Below are positions 1 through 7,090 of a stretch of 16,438 bases of DNA, piece after piece. Position numbers and translations under genes: made by a program. Source of the stretch: Candidatus Saccharibacteria bacterium CG10_big_fil_rev_8_21_14_0_10_47_8 (GTDB lineage Bacteria; Patescibacteriota; Saccharimonadia; Saccharimonadales; UBA10212); NCBI GenBank assembly GCA_002793885.1, contig PFEG01000016.1:1-16438 (forward strand), read 5' to 3'. The notes beneath the pieces were generated by a model that saw only the letters and a list, made by a program, of their open reading frames with translations, searched no databases and was not told the origin of the DNA. Position 1 is the first letter of the stretch. Every line of letters starts with the position of its first letter.

Positions 1-702
1 CCAAACATAGATGGCGTGGTGCTTGTGTCGGCATCCGGCGGTAAACATGCTCCAATTATTGCCGCTAAAGCCAAGGAGCTGGGCAAGCACGTAACCCTCA
101 TAACCAATACGCCCGATTCTCCGGCCAATAAAGAACTTGACCATCAGCATGAATACGACGAATTTGTTTTCCCCAAAAATCGCGAACCATATACCTACAA
201 TACATCAACATACATGGGTATGATTCTTGGAAAAACCGCTGAAGACCCATCTGAAATCAAGCAATTTTTACATGATACAATCGACACGCTAACGCTTCCT
301 GATTTTAGCCAATTCGATAAGTACTATTTGATTGTCCCCCCGCAGTTCTCGGAAATCATAAGGATGCTACAAGTGAAGTTCATTGAGCTGTTTGGCCGTA
401 ACATTGCCCGCGATGTCGAGACTAGCGAGTATGTACGCCATGCGACTACGGTTGCGCCGTCGGATGAATTGTTTATTAGTTTTGGTTGGTCAAACAATAA
501 TTGGGGCAAACCAGAAAATCGCCTGTATATACCACTCCCAGAAAACGCCGGGTATGGCGCAATGATGACAGTTGGTTACTACGTTATAGCGAATATCCAA
601 AAAAGCTATCCACGCTTCTTCAAAGATAATATTGAAAGCTACACCGCCGAGGCATCGAAAATATTTGGCAGTACAATCTCGCCAATTGTGGATAATAAGT
701 GA
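1..702 (+). CDS. SIS (sugar isomerase) domain protein, 5' end outside the window
   Basis: The reading frame is open from base 1 (PNIDGVVLVSASGGKHAP...), so the gene enters from the left and its start is not visible; the GTG at 16 is internal. The visible 233 residues begin with the strand-turn-helix of a SIS phosphosugar-binding fold (VLVSASGGKHAPII then AKELGKHVTLITNT), where SASGGKH replaces the usual SxSGxT sugar-phosphate loop. A second half (about residues 105-170 of the visible part, KYYLIVPPQF...) looks like a second SIS lobe, as in GlmS or phosphoglucose/phosphomannose isomerase relatives. SIS proteins bind or isomerise phosphosugars in the cytoplasm. It lies 46 bp upstream of a GH13 glucosidase in the same direction, which suggests a shared role in sugar use. 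The exact substrate cannot be read from the sequence. Confidence 0.75.
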   Translation, partial: PNIDGVVLVSASGGKHAPIIAAKAKELGKHVTLITNTPDSPANKELDHQHEYDEFVFPKNREPYTYNTSTYMGMILGKTAEDPSEIKQFLHDTIDTLTLPDFSQFDKYYLIVPPQFSEIIRMLQVKFIELFGRNIARDVETSEYVRHATTVAPSDELFISFGWSNNNWGKPENRLYIPLPENAGYGAMMTVGYYVIANIQKSYPRFFKDNIESYTAEASKIFGSTISPIVDNK

Positions 703-748
703 TGCTAGAACACCGGCGTATAAGCCGAATGTACTGGAGGCTTGAGGT

Positions 749-2398
749 ATGATAAACGACACAGCAGCCAAACAACTCTGGATTCGGGAAACAGTGCTCT
801 ACCACATTTACCCGCGCAGCTTTCAAGATTCTAACGGTGACGGCATCGGCGATCTGCAGGGCATAATTGACCGCCTGGATTATCTGAACGACAGTAGCAA
901 TGAATCTCTAGGCGTCAAAGCAATATGGCTCTCTCCCATCTTCCGCTCGCCTATGGTAGATTTTGGATATGATATTGTGGACTACGAGTTGATCGATCCG
1001 GTGTTCGGCGATATGGCAACCTTTGATCGCCTAGTGACGGAAGCACATAAACGCGGGATTAAAGTATTGCTTGATTTTGTACCAAACCACACTTCTACTC
1101 AACACGATTGGTTTAAGGAATCACGCCAGGATTACAACAATTATAAACGCGACTGGTACATATGGAAACCACCAAAACCCGACGGCTCCCCGCCCAACAA
1201 CTGGCTTAGTGTCTTTGGCGGTTCTGCCTGGCAGTTGGACGAAGCCACAGGCGAGTATTATCTGCACAGCTTTTTACCTGAGCAGGCCGACCTCAACTGG
1301 CGCAACCTAGAAGTAAAGAAACACATGCTGAATGTACTGCGCTTTTGGCTCAAACGTGGTGTCAGCGGTTTTCGCACCGATGCAATTTATAACCTTATTA
1401 AAGATGCCGAATTACGTGACGACCCCCCGAACCCGGCCTACAGGCCCGGCCAAGATGATCCTTACGACGCACTCTTGCATACACACAGCAGCGGACAGGA
1501 CGAGCTTTCCGGCACGCTCGCGAACTTTTGTGAAATACTGGGAGAAAATAGCGATGCTTATCTGGTAAGCGAAGCTTACGTCGACATCCCCGAAATGATA
1601 AAGCTCTATCATGCCTGCCCCGATCACCAGATTCATTCACCTTTTAACTTCAACCTAATCGGGCGTGAGTGGAGTGCGCCATCATACCGTGACTTCATCG
1701 ACCGTTTTGAAGGAGCGCTTGACCCTAATGATTGGCCAAACTACGTGCTGGGTAATCACGATCGTTCACGGCTTGTCTCACGACTAGGGAGCAACCGAGC
1801 TAAGCTACTTGGTATGATGCAACTGACCTTGCGCGGCATGCCGGTCATCTACTATGGAGAGGAAATTGGCATGCAGGATGAATCTATACCCGAGAACCAA
1901 CAACTTGACCCATGGGGCAGACGTGTCCCTGGGTTCGGTCTTGGACGTGATCCTGAGCGCACACCTATGAAGTGGGACGCTTCCAAGAAAGCCGGTTTTA
2001 CCACTGGCGTGCCATGGCTGTCCATTAGTAGCAACCATGCCACTTGCAACGTTGAGGCAGAAAAAGACGACCCGAATTCATTCCTCAACATGTACCGCAC
2101 GCTGATCCACTACCGCCAACGCTCGCCAGGATTATTAACTGGCCGATATGAATCGCAAAACTGCGGCAATGAAGCCATTTTCACCTACAAACGCATATGC
2201 TCGGACGAGATATTACAAATCGCGCTTAACTTTTCCAACCAGCCACAAACATTCGAGGCCGAGGACGGCACGCTCATATGTAGCACGCATGCTGACGCCA
2301 GGGCACCTGACGACAATAAAATATTCCTTAGAGCATACGAGGGTCAGGTAATTCAAATATACACTGCCAAGGTGTCAAAAATATTAGGCAAAAAATGA
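749..2398 (+). CDS. GH13 alpha-glucosidase / oligo-1,6-glucosidase-type alpha-amylase family protein
   Basis: The 549-residue product has the full GH13 barrel: WIRETVLYHIYPRSFQDSNGDG at the N-terminus, region I DFVPNH (109-114), region II GFRTDA with the nucleophile Asp211, region III VSEAY with the acid/base Glu275, and region IV GNHDRSR with the transition-state Asp338. The region V motif QADLN (179-183) is the QPDLN signature of the oligo-1,6-glucosidase group, which hydrolyses or transfers alpha-glucosyl units from short oligosaccharides such as maltose, isomaltose, sucrose or trehalose. The length and C-terminal beta domain are normal for the family. There is no signal peptide, so it is probably cytoplasmic. 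The ATG has a GGAGG site about 10 bp upstream. The stop overlaps the next gene (ATGA). All catalytic residues are present, so the enzyme class is secure but the exact substrate is not. Confidence 0.93.
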   Translation: MINDTAAKQLWIRETVLYHIYPRSFQDSNGDGIGDLQGIIDRLDYLNDSSNESLGVKAIWLSPIFRSPMVDFGYDIVDYELIDPVFGDMATFDRLVTEAHKRGIKVLLDFVPNHTSTQHDWFKESRQDYNNYKRDWYIWKPPKPDGSPPNNWLSVFGGSAWQLDEATGEYYLHSFLPEQADLNWRNLEVKKHMLNVLRFWLKRGVSGFRTDAIYNLIKDAELRDDPPNPAYRPGQDDPYDALLHTHSSGQDELSGTLANFCEILGENSDAYLVSEAYVDIPEMIKLYHACPDHQIHSPFNFNLIGREWSAPSYRDFIDRFEGALDPNDWPNYVLGNHDRSRLVSRLGSNRAKLLGMMQLTLRGMPVIYYGEEIGMQDESIPENQQLDPWGRRVPGFGLGRDPERTPMKWDASKKAGFTTGVPWLSISSNHATCNVEAEKDDPNSFLNMYRTLIHYRQRSPGLLTGRYESQNCGNEAIFTYKRICSDEILQIALNFSNQPQTFEAEDGTLICSTHADARAPDDNKIFLRAYEGQVIQIYTAKVSKILGKK

Positions 2399-2799
2399 AA
2401 GCACAAAAATTGAAAAAACGACGAATAAACCCAAAAAACTATCTTTATCATATCCCTCTTGGTCATGTCTTTGTGGAATATTTTATATTTGGTCTGGTAA
2501 TTGTCAGCTTAACCATGCTTGTTGTAGACTTCTTTATTGTTCCATCTGCCGAACAGCTTGTTTGGATTGATAGGATAAACTTGTCGATAGGTCTTATTTT
2601 GCTCGGCGAGTTTATACTTAGATTGGTTTTGTCTAATCACAAGCATGTGTATTTACGAAATAGCTGGTGGTACCTATTAGCCACTATACCTTTGCCTTTT
2701 GCCGGAGCCGAAATACTGCGAAGTTTACGACTAATTGGATTTATTCGTTTAATGAGAATTGGAGCTCATGCTGCATATGAAAAACAGCAAACACGATAA
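2395..2799 (+). CDS. Voltage-sensor-domain-only membrane protein (ion-channel S1-S4 fragment)
   Basis: The 134-residue protein has a basic N-terminus (KAQKLKKRR), hydrophobic segments at about 27-48 (S1), 58-78 (S2, with acidic Glu72) and 90-102 (S3), and an S4-like helix at about 106-123 carrying arginines 109, 112, 118 and 121 at three-residue multiples (RSLRLIGFIRLMR). This is the layout of a voltage-gated cation-channel voltage sensor. It stops right after S4, with no S5-pore-S6. Voltage-sensor-only proteins are known (Hv1-type proton channels, voltage-sensing phosphatases), but function cannot be assumed here; it could also be a channel that lost its pore. Its start overlaps the GH13 stop by 4 nt, and its end overlaps the coding region of the flavoprotein, so translation is probably coupled. 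Confidence 0.7.
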   Translation: MKAQKLKKRRINPKNYLYHIPLGHVFVEYFIFGLVIVSLTMLVVDFFIVPSAEQLVWIDRINLSIGLILLGEFILRLVLSNHKHVYLRNSWWYLLATIPLPFAGAEILRSLRLIGFIRLMRIGAHAAYEKQQTR

Positions 2800-4033
2800 A
2801 TCCTACCAGCTTATAGTTATTGGCGCTGGCTCTGGAGGCTTAGTCGCGGCAGAATTTGGCGCTAAGCTTGGCGCCAAAGTCGCGCTTATAGAAGCAACTC
2901 CTAGACTAGGCGGTGAATGTCTTTGGAACGGCTGTGTACCAAGCAAAGCCCTGATCCACAGTGCCCGAGCGTTTTGGCAAAGTGGACATAGCCAACAAAT
3001 TGGCGTACTGACGGAGCCGAAACTCGATTTTAACGCGGTCATGGAGCACATTCAGGATTCCATGCATTTTATTGAACACCATCATGATAACGACGAATAT
3101 TTTGAGAAAAGGGGTGTTGACGTATTCCACGGTAAGGCGGCATTTATTGATGATTCAACCGTGCGGGTTGGTGAGGATATATTCCACGGTAGGCGGATTA
3201 TTATTGCGACCGGATCTTCGCCAGCAATCCCGAGTATACGCGGGCTAGAGACAGTGAGTTACTTAACGAACGAAACTATCTTCTCGCTTAAAAAGTTGCC
3301 AAAAACACTAACGGTTATTGGTGGCGGTCCAATTGGCTGTGAGCTTGGGCAGGCTTTCGCCATGCTCGGTAGCAAAGTCACTATTTTACAGTCAGGATCG
3401 AGACTATTGCCAAAAGATGAACCTGAAGTTTCTGAGATCCTGCTCAACCAGCTTAAAGAGATGGGCATACAGATCATCTTGAACGCCGAAATATCGGCGA
3501 TAAAATCAACAAAACAAGGCGTAGAGATTAGCACAAAACAAAGAACGATTGTTTCTGAGGAGTTACTAATTGCCACCGGACGTCGACCAAATATGCCTAC
3601 CGGTCTCAGAGAAATTGGCGTCACAACAAATGATCAGGGCATTGAAGTAGATAAGCGAATGCGCACATCACTCAAGACGATATATGCGGTAGGCGATTGT
3701 AATGGCGGGGTGCAGTTTACCCATGCTGCTGGGCAAGCCGTGGTAGCAGTTCAGAACTCCTTACTCGGTATTCCAAAAACATTTGATCAATCCAGCATAC
3801 CTTGGGCGACATTTACCACACCAGAAATCGCTCATTTTGGCGCAACTAAAGGCAAGCTGGATTCTCTAAAACAGAACTATCAAACGGCTAGGATAAACTT
3901 TAGTGATATTGATAAGGCCGTGACCGAGAAGGAATCAGGCTATATTGAAATACTTACTAACACAAGGGGTAGTATTTTAAGCGCGACTGTAGTTGGTGCC
4001 AACGCGTCTGAGGTCCTCGCCAAATTGTACTGA
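2777..4033 (+). CDS. FAD-dependent disulfide oxidoreductase (mercuric reductase / dihydrolipoamide dehydrogenase-like), frameshifted near its C-terminus
   Basis: The product opens with a dinucleotide-binding GAGSGG (residues 16-21) and the redox-active pair C48-LWNG-C53 in GGECLWNGCVPSKAL, the hallmark of class I pyridine nucleotide-disulfide oxidoreductases. A second GxGxxG (VIGGGPIGCELG) binds NAD(P)H, ATGRRP and YAVGDCN complete the FAD fold, and TTPEIAHFG starts the dimerisation domain. These enzymes transfer electrons from NAD(P)H via FAD to a disulfide, Hg(II) or lipoamide. The frame ends at 4031-4033 just after GANASEVLAKLY, about 55 residues short of the family's usual 460-480. The missing part lies in the next frame at 4033-4200. 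ATGs at 2768 and 2777 and a TTG at 2759 are possible starts; 2777 has GGAG 12 bp upstream. The gene lies in a tight run with a voltage sensor, a methyltransferase and a Cys-rich protein. Confidence 0.85.
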   Translation: MKNSKHDKSYQLIVIGAGSGGLVAAEFGAKLGAKVALIEATPRLGGECLWNGCVPSKALIHSARAFWQSGHSQQIGVLTEPKLDFNAVMEHIQDSMHFIEHHHDNDEYFEKRGVDVFHGKAAFIDDSTVRVGEDIFHGRRIIIATGSSPAIPSIRGLETVSYLTNETIFSLKKLPKTLTVIGGGPIGCELGQAFAMLGSKVTILQSGSRLLPKDEPEVSEILLNQLKEMGIQIILNAEISAIKSTKQGVEISTKQRTIVSEELLIATGRRPNMPTGLREIGVTTNDQGIEVDKRMRTSLKTIYAVGDCNGGVQFTHAAGQAVVAVQNSLLGIPKTFDQSSIPWATFTTPEIAHFGATKGKLDSLKQNYQTARINFSDIDKAVTEKESGYIEILTNTRGSILSATVVGANASEVLAKLY

Positions 4034-4200
4034 TGCGTGACCTCAGAGTGCCCCTAAAAGACGCCGCAAGTGTTATGCAGGCATATCCAACGTTTAGTCT
4101 GGGGCTTAAGCAATTATCGGCCAATGTGACGATGGATAAAATGACAGACGGCATCATCGGCTGGTTAATCAAAAGAGTTATAAAACTTAGGTTGGGTTAA
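4033..4200 (+). pseudogene. Displaced C-terminal dimerisation segment of the upstream flavoprotein
   Basis: Starting at the ATG inside the TGATG overlap, this frame reads MRDLRVPLKDAASVMQ then AYPTFSLGLKQ and continues to a TAA at 4198-4200. This matches the end of MerA/lipoamide-dehydrogenase-like enzymes (helix, K/D-rich turn, (H/Y)xYPTxSxxxK). It is therefore the tail of the gene that ends at 4033, shifted by one frame. The open stretch of this frame begins after a stop at 4009-4011, so the break lies between 4012 and 4033. A single-base deletion near 4024-4030 would explain it. Alternatives are a sequencing error or a two-part protein made by reinitiation at TGATG. No slippery heptamer is visible upstream. 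Confidence 0.65.
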
Positions 4201-4202
4201 AC

Positions 4203-4700
4203 TTGATTTATTTAACCTTAACGGCACTAAGTCTTGTTTTGGCAATAACCGTTAATAGCGCTAGCGTATATCTACATAGGCGTTGGCGCATTTATGATGG
4301 CTTCGAGAATGGCTTACTTGTGCATGGTCTAGTGATCACGCCATTTTGGCTAACGTTTGTTCTACTAATCAGCGGGCTCAATCAGGCCTATGGGATAGAT
4401 ATGCCCGAATATCCATCTGTAGGATATTTATTAATAGTTATAGCTACAAGCCTGTTTGTGGTTTCTATCAGGCAAATTGGATCTGGTGCACTGGTTAATG
4501 CCAACTTTTTTCAAAAAAGCAGAGTCAAACCAATTAGTACTGGAGTTTACAAATTCCTGAAAAACCCGATCTACGACAGCTACAGCCTATTGTTTATGGG
4601 TCTTGGCTTTGCGCTATCTAACGCGGCCTTTTTTGTGATCGCCGGTGTTAGTTTCATTGGCCTAAATATTATTGAAAGTAAAATTGAAAGGATGGGATAA
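4203..4700 (+). CDS. Isoprenylcysteine/phospholipid methyltransferase-like integral membrane protein (ICMT/PEMT family)
   Basis: The 165-residue protein has about four hydrophobic helices (3-23, 38-58, 73-93, 128-152). Before the last helix it carries the family signature STGVYKFLKNPIYDSY (G-x-Y-x4-(R/K)NPxY), followed by GLGFALSN and a closing IESKIE with the conserved acidic residue. Family members use S-adenosylmethionine at the membrane to methylate lipids, prenylcysteines or small molecules. The tail after the acidic motif is short: the usual E..L...FG..Y..Y ending is missing, so SAM binding may be incomplete. The start is a TTG two bases after the preceding stop with only a poor ribosome site; the next in-frame Met is far inside. 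The substrate is unknown. Confidence 0.65.
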   Translation: MIYLTLTALSLVLAITVNSASVYLHRRWRIYDGFENGLLVHGLVITPFWLTFVLLISGLNQAYGIDMPEYPSVGYLLIVIATSLFVVSIRQIGSGALVNANFFQKSRVKPISTGVYKFLKNPIYDSYSLLFMGLGFALSNAAFFVIAGVSFIGLNIIESKIERMG

Positions 4701-4704
4701 ATCT

Positions 4705-4872
4705 ATGACCGATAAAAAAGTCTATCAATGCCCAGAGTGCGGGTTGCATTATAGGGATGATGAAACCGCCAAAAAGTGTAAGGCCTGGTGTAATGAGCAC
4801 AAGAGCTGTAATCTAGAGATAACCCAGCATTCAGTAGAAACCAAGAAGCTAAGGGAACAAACCAAAGCTTGA
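4705..4872 (+). CDS. Small Cys-rich zinc-ribbon-like protein
   Basis: The 55-residue protein starts MTDKKVYQCPECGLHY and has a C9-x2-C12 knuckle followed by C25-KAW-C29 and C35, with His15 and His32 available as further ligands. This fits a small metal-binding ribbon. From memory, similar CPECGLHY...KKCKAWC...SCNLEI proteins occur next to mercury and other heavy-metal genes in uncultured bacteria and archaea. That association, together with the MerA-like gene upstream, suggests a role in metal or thiol handling. The ATG at 4705 has AGGATGGG about 8 bp upstream, which decides against the in-frame TTG at 4672 inside the previous gene. The gap to the previous stop is 4 nt, so it is probably the last gene of the run. 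Confidence 0.65.
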   Translation: MTDKKVYQCPECGLHYRDDETAKKCKAWCNEHKSCNLEITQHSVETKKLREQTKA

Positions 4873-4912
4873 AAAAGCTGGTTACATTGAATTTAGCCTT
4901 GATAAGCCGGAT

Positions 4913-5224
4913 ATGGGCCGTGATGTTTTCATCGGGTTTAATTGTCTAGACAGCAAGTCCGGTAGAGATGACTACGACAGCCGTAAAGTTCTCAAGAAAC
5001 TAGTCATTGAAGCCCTAAAAGGCACAAATTGGCGCTTAACGAGTGACGGTATTGCCTACAGGCTTGGTTATCTATCGGGAAGGCTTCATGCCTATGAGCG
5101 CGAAGAAGACCTGAAGAAGCTAGTTATGCAGGAACAGAAGCTTAAAAACAAGTCTGCGGTCAAAGATGATCCAAATAATGCCTGGCGGATCAAGGGAAAA
5201 GACGGAAAGGATATAATCTTGTAG
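4913..5224 (+). CDS. Hypothetical protein, possibly missing its N-terminus
   Basis: I do not recognise this protein. From the ATG at 4913 it is 103 residues (MGRDVFIGFNCLDS...), hydrophilic, with a basic C-terminus (KLKNKSAVKDDPNNAW). The ATG has no ribosome-binding site. The same frame is open upstream to the stop at 4850-4852, and the extra codons read KLEKAGYIEFSLDKPD, which looks like protein sequence continuous with the ORF but offers no standard start codon. The gene may therefore have lost its beginning where the Cys-rich gene now ends, or it may use a weak start. Its stop (TAG, 5222-5224) is directly followed by the ATG of the next unknown gene, so the two were probably one transcription unit. 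Confidence 0.55.
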   Translation: MGRDVFIGFNCLDSKSGRDDYDSRKVLKKLVIEALKGTNWRLTSDGIAYRLGYLSGRLHAYEREEDLKKLVMQEQKLKNKSAVKDDPNNAWRIKGKDGKDIIL

Positions 5225-5693
5225 ATGAATGGAATATACCCCAACGCTGAAAATGTGCTTAGTCGGATAAAATCTGTTGCAGACAAGGAGAAGGAATTCT
5301 CAAAGTTTATTATGGAAACTCTCAAACCTCCTGCTGGGCCATATTCAATCTTCCACCACCATGGCCATTTCCTTGAGCGTCTTCAAAATGTGGCTAACAT
5401 ACTCGAAAGAATGGGAAGAGCCCGGTATAGAATTACCGTGCTGAACGAACGTTTTGAGAGGCGTAAGCCCAAAACGGGGATTAGACCCGGCAAGCCCTAT
5501 CCGAAATACTTGCAAAAAATTTCAAGCGAAGATCATAAGCTTACAACATTGATGAAACTAGATAATGAATCACTGTATATTTTCGGAAATCTTACGCTTG
5601 ATCAGTGGGCGTATACGCTTGCATATTCTCTTGGATTGGATAATCCAGAAAAATACGACTTTCAATACCTTATAACTCAGCTTCAAGCAAGGA

Positions 5694-5701
5694 CACCGAA
5701 T
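5694..5701. repeat. 8-bp target site duplication, left copy
   Basis: caccgaat directly abuts the left inverted repeat of the MITE and is repeated at 5841-5848 beyond the right inverted repeat. The protein sequence of the host gene is continuous if one copy is kept. Confidence 0.85.
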
Positions 5702-5840
5702 GTAACTGCTCACTACCTCAAAAACAGAGGTGAAAATCTGTCGGGTGGAGTACCACTAATAGTTGCTAATCTGTTACGTTTTACGTTGATTAACTCTTGT
5801 ACTGCGCAGTAACAGATATCGGGGGGTAGTGAGCAGTTAC
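5702..5840. mobile_element. MITE, 139 bp, with 16-bp terminal inverted repeats (IS66-like ends)
   Basis: The left end gtaactgctcactacc (5702-5717) is the exact reverse complement of the right end ggtagtgagcagttac (5825-5840). The element is flanked on both sides by caccgaat (5694-5701 and 5841-5848), an 8-bp target duplication. Inside there is a second perfect inverted repeat, atctgttac (5769-5777) and gtaacagat (5809-5817), and no transposase. Ends beginning GTAA together with 8-bp duplications are typical of the IS66 family, so an IS66-type transposase acting in trans is a reasonable guess, not a proof. Confidence 0.88.
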
Positions 5841-5848
5841 CACCGAAT
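5841..5848. repeat. 8-bp target site duplication, right copy
   Basis: caccgaat directly follows the right inverted repeat and matches 5694-5701 exactly. Confidence 0.85.
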
Positions 5849-6372
5849 ACAGAACTGCAACCATTTATTGATCGACATTTTAAGGACGCGATTTGGCTTT
5901 ATTATCAGCTAAGGTTTTATAGAAATAACTTTATCGAGCACATTCGTAGACCATGGCAGCGCGGTTCAACAATGAAAGTGTACGGCGATGACTTCAATTT
6001 CTTTATTCCAACCCCGCCGGGCTGGATACCTGATGAGAAACAAGTTGAGATGATAAAACCAATAATACACTTAGCACCGGAAGCCTATAAACGGCTGCCA
6101 AAAGACCATTGGCAAAAGAAGCCAAGAGCTATGCTGGAAGCAATCTTCAAGAACATCGACACTATCGATGCACAAGCTGATAGAGAAAAAGTGTGGAATG
6201 CTTGGAAAGAAATCGGTGGATCAGTAGTATCATTTCACATATTGGCAGGTCGATTAGTTAAGTTTCTTGAGGAAGCTTCAGTGACGTTAATGGAAGAGAT
6301 CCAAAAAAATCCGCAGGACATAAACTTAGGCAAAAGCCCCTATACATGATCAAATATGCGAAGAAGGGATTA

Positions 6373-6408
6373 AAATAGCCCGCTCTCGCAAGGATATCCG
6401 GGCTATTT
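6373..6408. terminator. Rho-independent-like terminator hairpin
   Basis: A perfect 10-bp stem, aaatagcccg (6373-6382) with cgggctattt (6399-6408), encloses a 16-nt loop 24 bp after the stop of the interrupted gene. The stem is GC-rich in the middle with A-rich and T-rich feet, so it could work in either direction. The T run is short, which makes it a moderate rather than strong terminator. Confidence 0.6.
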
Positions 6409-6499
6409 CATTGGCCATCATATCACAAGCAGTGTAAGCGCGGGATTTGTTCGGTTTTAAGATACGTATGCCATCGGAGTGCTAGTCAAGGCCAATAAA

Positions 6500-6539
6500 A
6501 AATGAGACAATCCTTTTTAAGGCAAAGTGTGTCTCATTT
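6500..6539. repeat. 10-bp inverted repeat / hairpin
   Basis: aaatgagaca (6500-6509) and tgtctcattt (6530-6539) are perfect reverse complements around a 20-nt spacer. TGTCTC occurs at 6530-6535 and again just downstream (tgtctcg). It could be a second terminator, an operator or the remnant of an element end; no target duplication is seen. Confidence 0.4.
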
Positions 6540-6575
6540 GTCTCGTTTTATCCCTGTTAGGGGTTCTTGACCGAC

Positions 6576-6869
6576 ATGCTCTTGTCAGACGGAACAGACG
6601 GGCCTCCTCCCCAGGTATCGAATTATCTAGACGATAATATGGGACATGTCGCATTTATTGTAAGCAGAAAAGCAAAGCTAAATATCACCACTCATCAGCT
6701 AACCCAAAAAACTAAGCATAATAATATCATTCTTCAGATTACAGACGTGGATTTAAAAAAATGGGTGACCGAAGTGACGTGCTTACAACAACTAACTGGG
6801 GAACAAATTCGATATTTCGATCCCGTTACTAGCATTCAAAATATGTACTCCGATATTATTACCTTCTAA
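6576..6869 (+). CDS. Doubtful hypothetical ORF upstream of the restriction-modification genes
   Basis: This frame is open for 97 codons from ATG 6576 (MLLSDGTDGPPPQ...) to TAA at 6867-6869, in DNA that is otherwise rich in stops. The product has no recognised domain, signal or membrane segment. No convincing ribosome site precedes the ATG; a GGGG at 6559-6562 is 13 bp away. It may be a real small gene, a remnant of a longer one, or chance. The other start possibilities are a TTG at 6567 and an ATG at 6639. Confidence 0.3.
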   Translation: MLLSDGTDGPPPQVSNYLDDNMGHVAFIVSRKAKLNITTHQLTQKTKHNNIILQITDVDLKKWVTEVTCLQQLTGEQIRYFDPVTSIQNMYSDIITF

Positions 6870-7090
6870 ACCTAATCCTTGACCCACGAAGGATGATACT
6901 TGCTTTGATCCTGCCTGCCCCCACGATAGAGGTGGTGTACAATACTTACATGGAAGCGGAGGGTATCGTAACACCAAAAATTTTCAATATCGATGGTACT
7001 GACCTAATCGTAGATAATTCATCATTGCATAAAACACTTACTATGACGTCGACCTTTAACCTGGAATTGATGGATCGCCACTACCACAAA
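6870..7090. other. Leader region of the restriction-modification genes
   Basis: The methyltransferase frame stays open through this stretch, with ATGs at 6893, 6950, 7043 and 7070, so part of it may be coding. It also holds a TACAAT hexamer (6938-6943) that could be a -10 box, with no good -35 at 17 bp, and GGAGGG near 6957 without a start codon at useful distance. No regulator (C protein) gene is seen. Confidence 0.3.

Larger units (their letters stand above)
5225..6349 (+). pseudogene. Unrecognised 325-aa gene interrupted by a MITE
   Basis: The frame from ATG 5225 reads MNGIYPNAENVLSRI... and runs 159 native codons to 5701. It then enters a 139-bp inverted-repeat element and stops at TAA 5810-5812 after 36 element-encoded codons. 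Beyond the element the same frame continues from 5849 (TELQPFIDRHFKDAIW) to the stop at 6347-6349. Deleting 5702-5848 (element plus one 8-bp duplication, 147 bp or 49 codons) joins ...LQARTPN to TELQPFID... without a shift. The ancestral product is hydrophilic, with an HHHGHF stretch (about residues 44-49), an aromatic-rich centre and no recognised family. The downstream piece could start at ATG 5972 (125 residues), but no good ribosome site is visible. Function unknown; the gene is probably inactive. Confidence 0.75.

Noticed and set aside
490..826. Antisense ORFs across the SIS and GH13 genes
   Set aside because: They lie opposite strongly conserved coding sequence and have no ribosome sites or protein-like features.
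3985..4040. Programmed ribosomal frameshift in the flavoprotein
   Set aside because: No slippery heptamer or following strong stem is visible near 4012-4033; a one-base deletion is simpler.
5810..5812. Stop-codon readthrough or recoding of the in-frame TAA
   Set aside because: TAA is not among the commonly recoded stops, and the whole interruption is accounted for by the MITE with target duplication.
5702..5840. The inverted repeats as borders of an invertible DNA switch
   Set aside because: Flipping the segment does not open the reading frame (a stop appears soon after the left repeat), there is no recombinase nearby, and the 8-bp direct duplications point to transposition instead.
6540..6640. 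tRNA-like or attachment-site sequence near the island border
   Set aside because: A GGTTC-like string is present, but no acceptor, anticodon or T-arm pairing can be built, and no matching direct repeat was found at the other end of the island.
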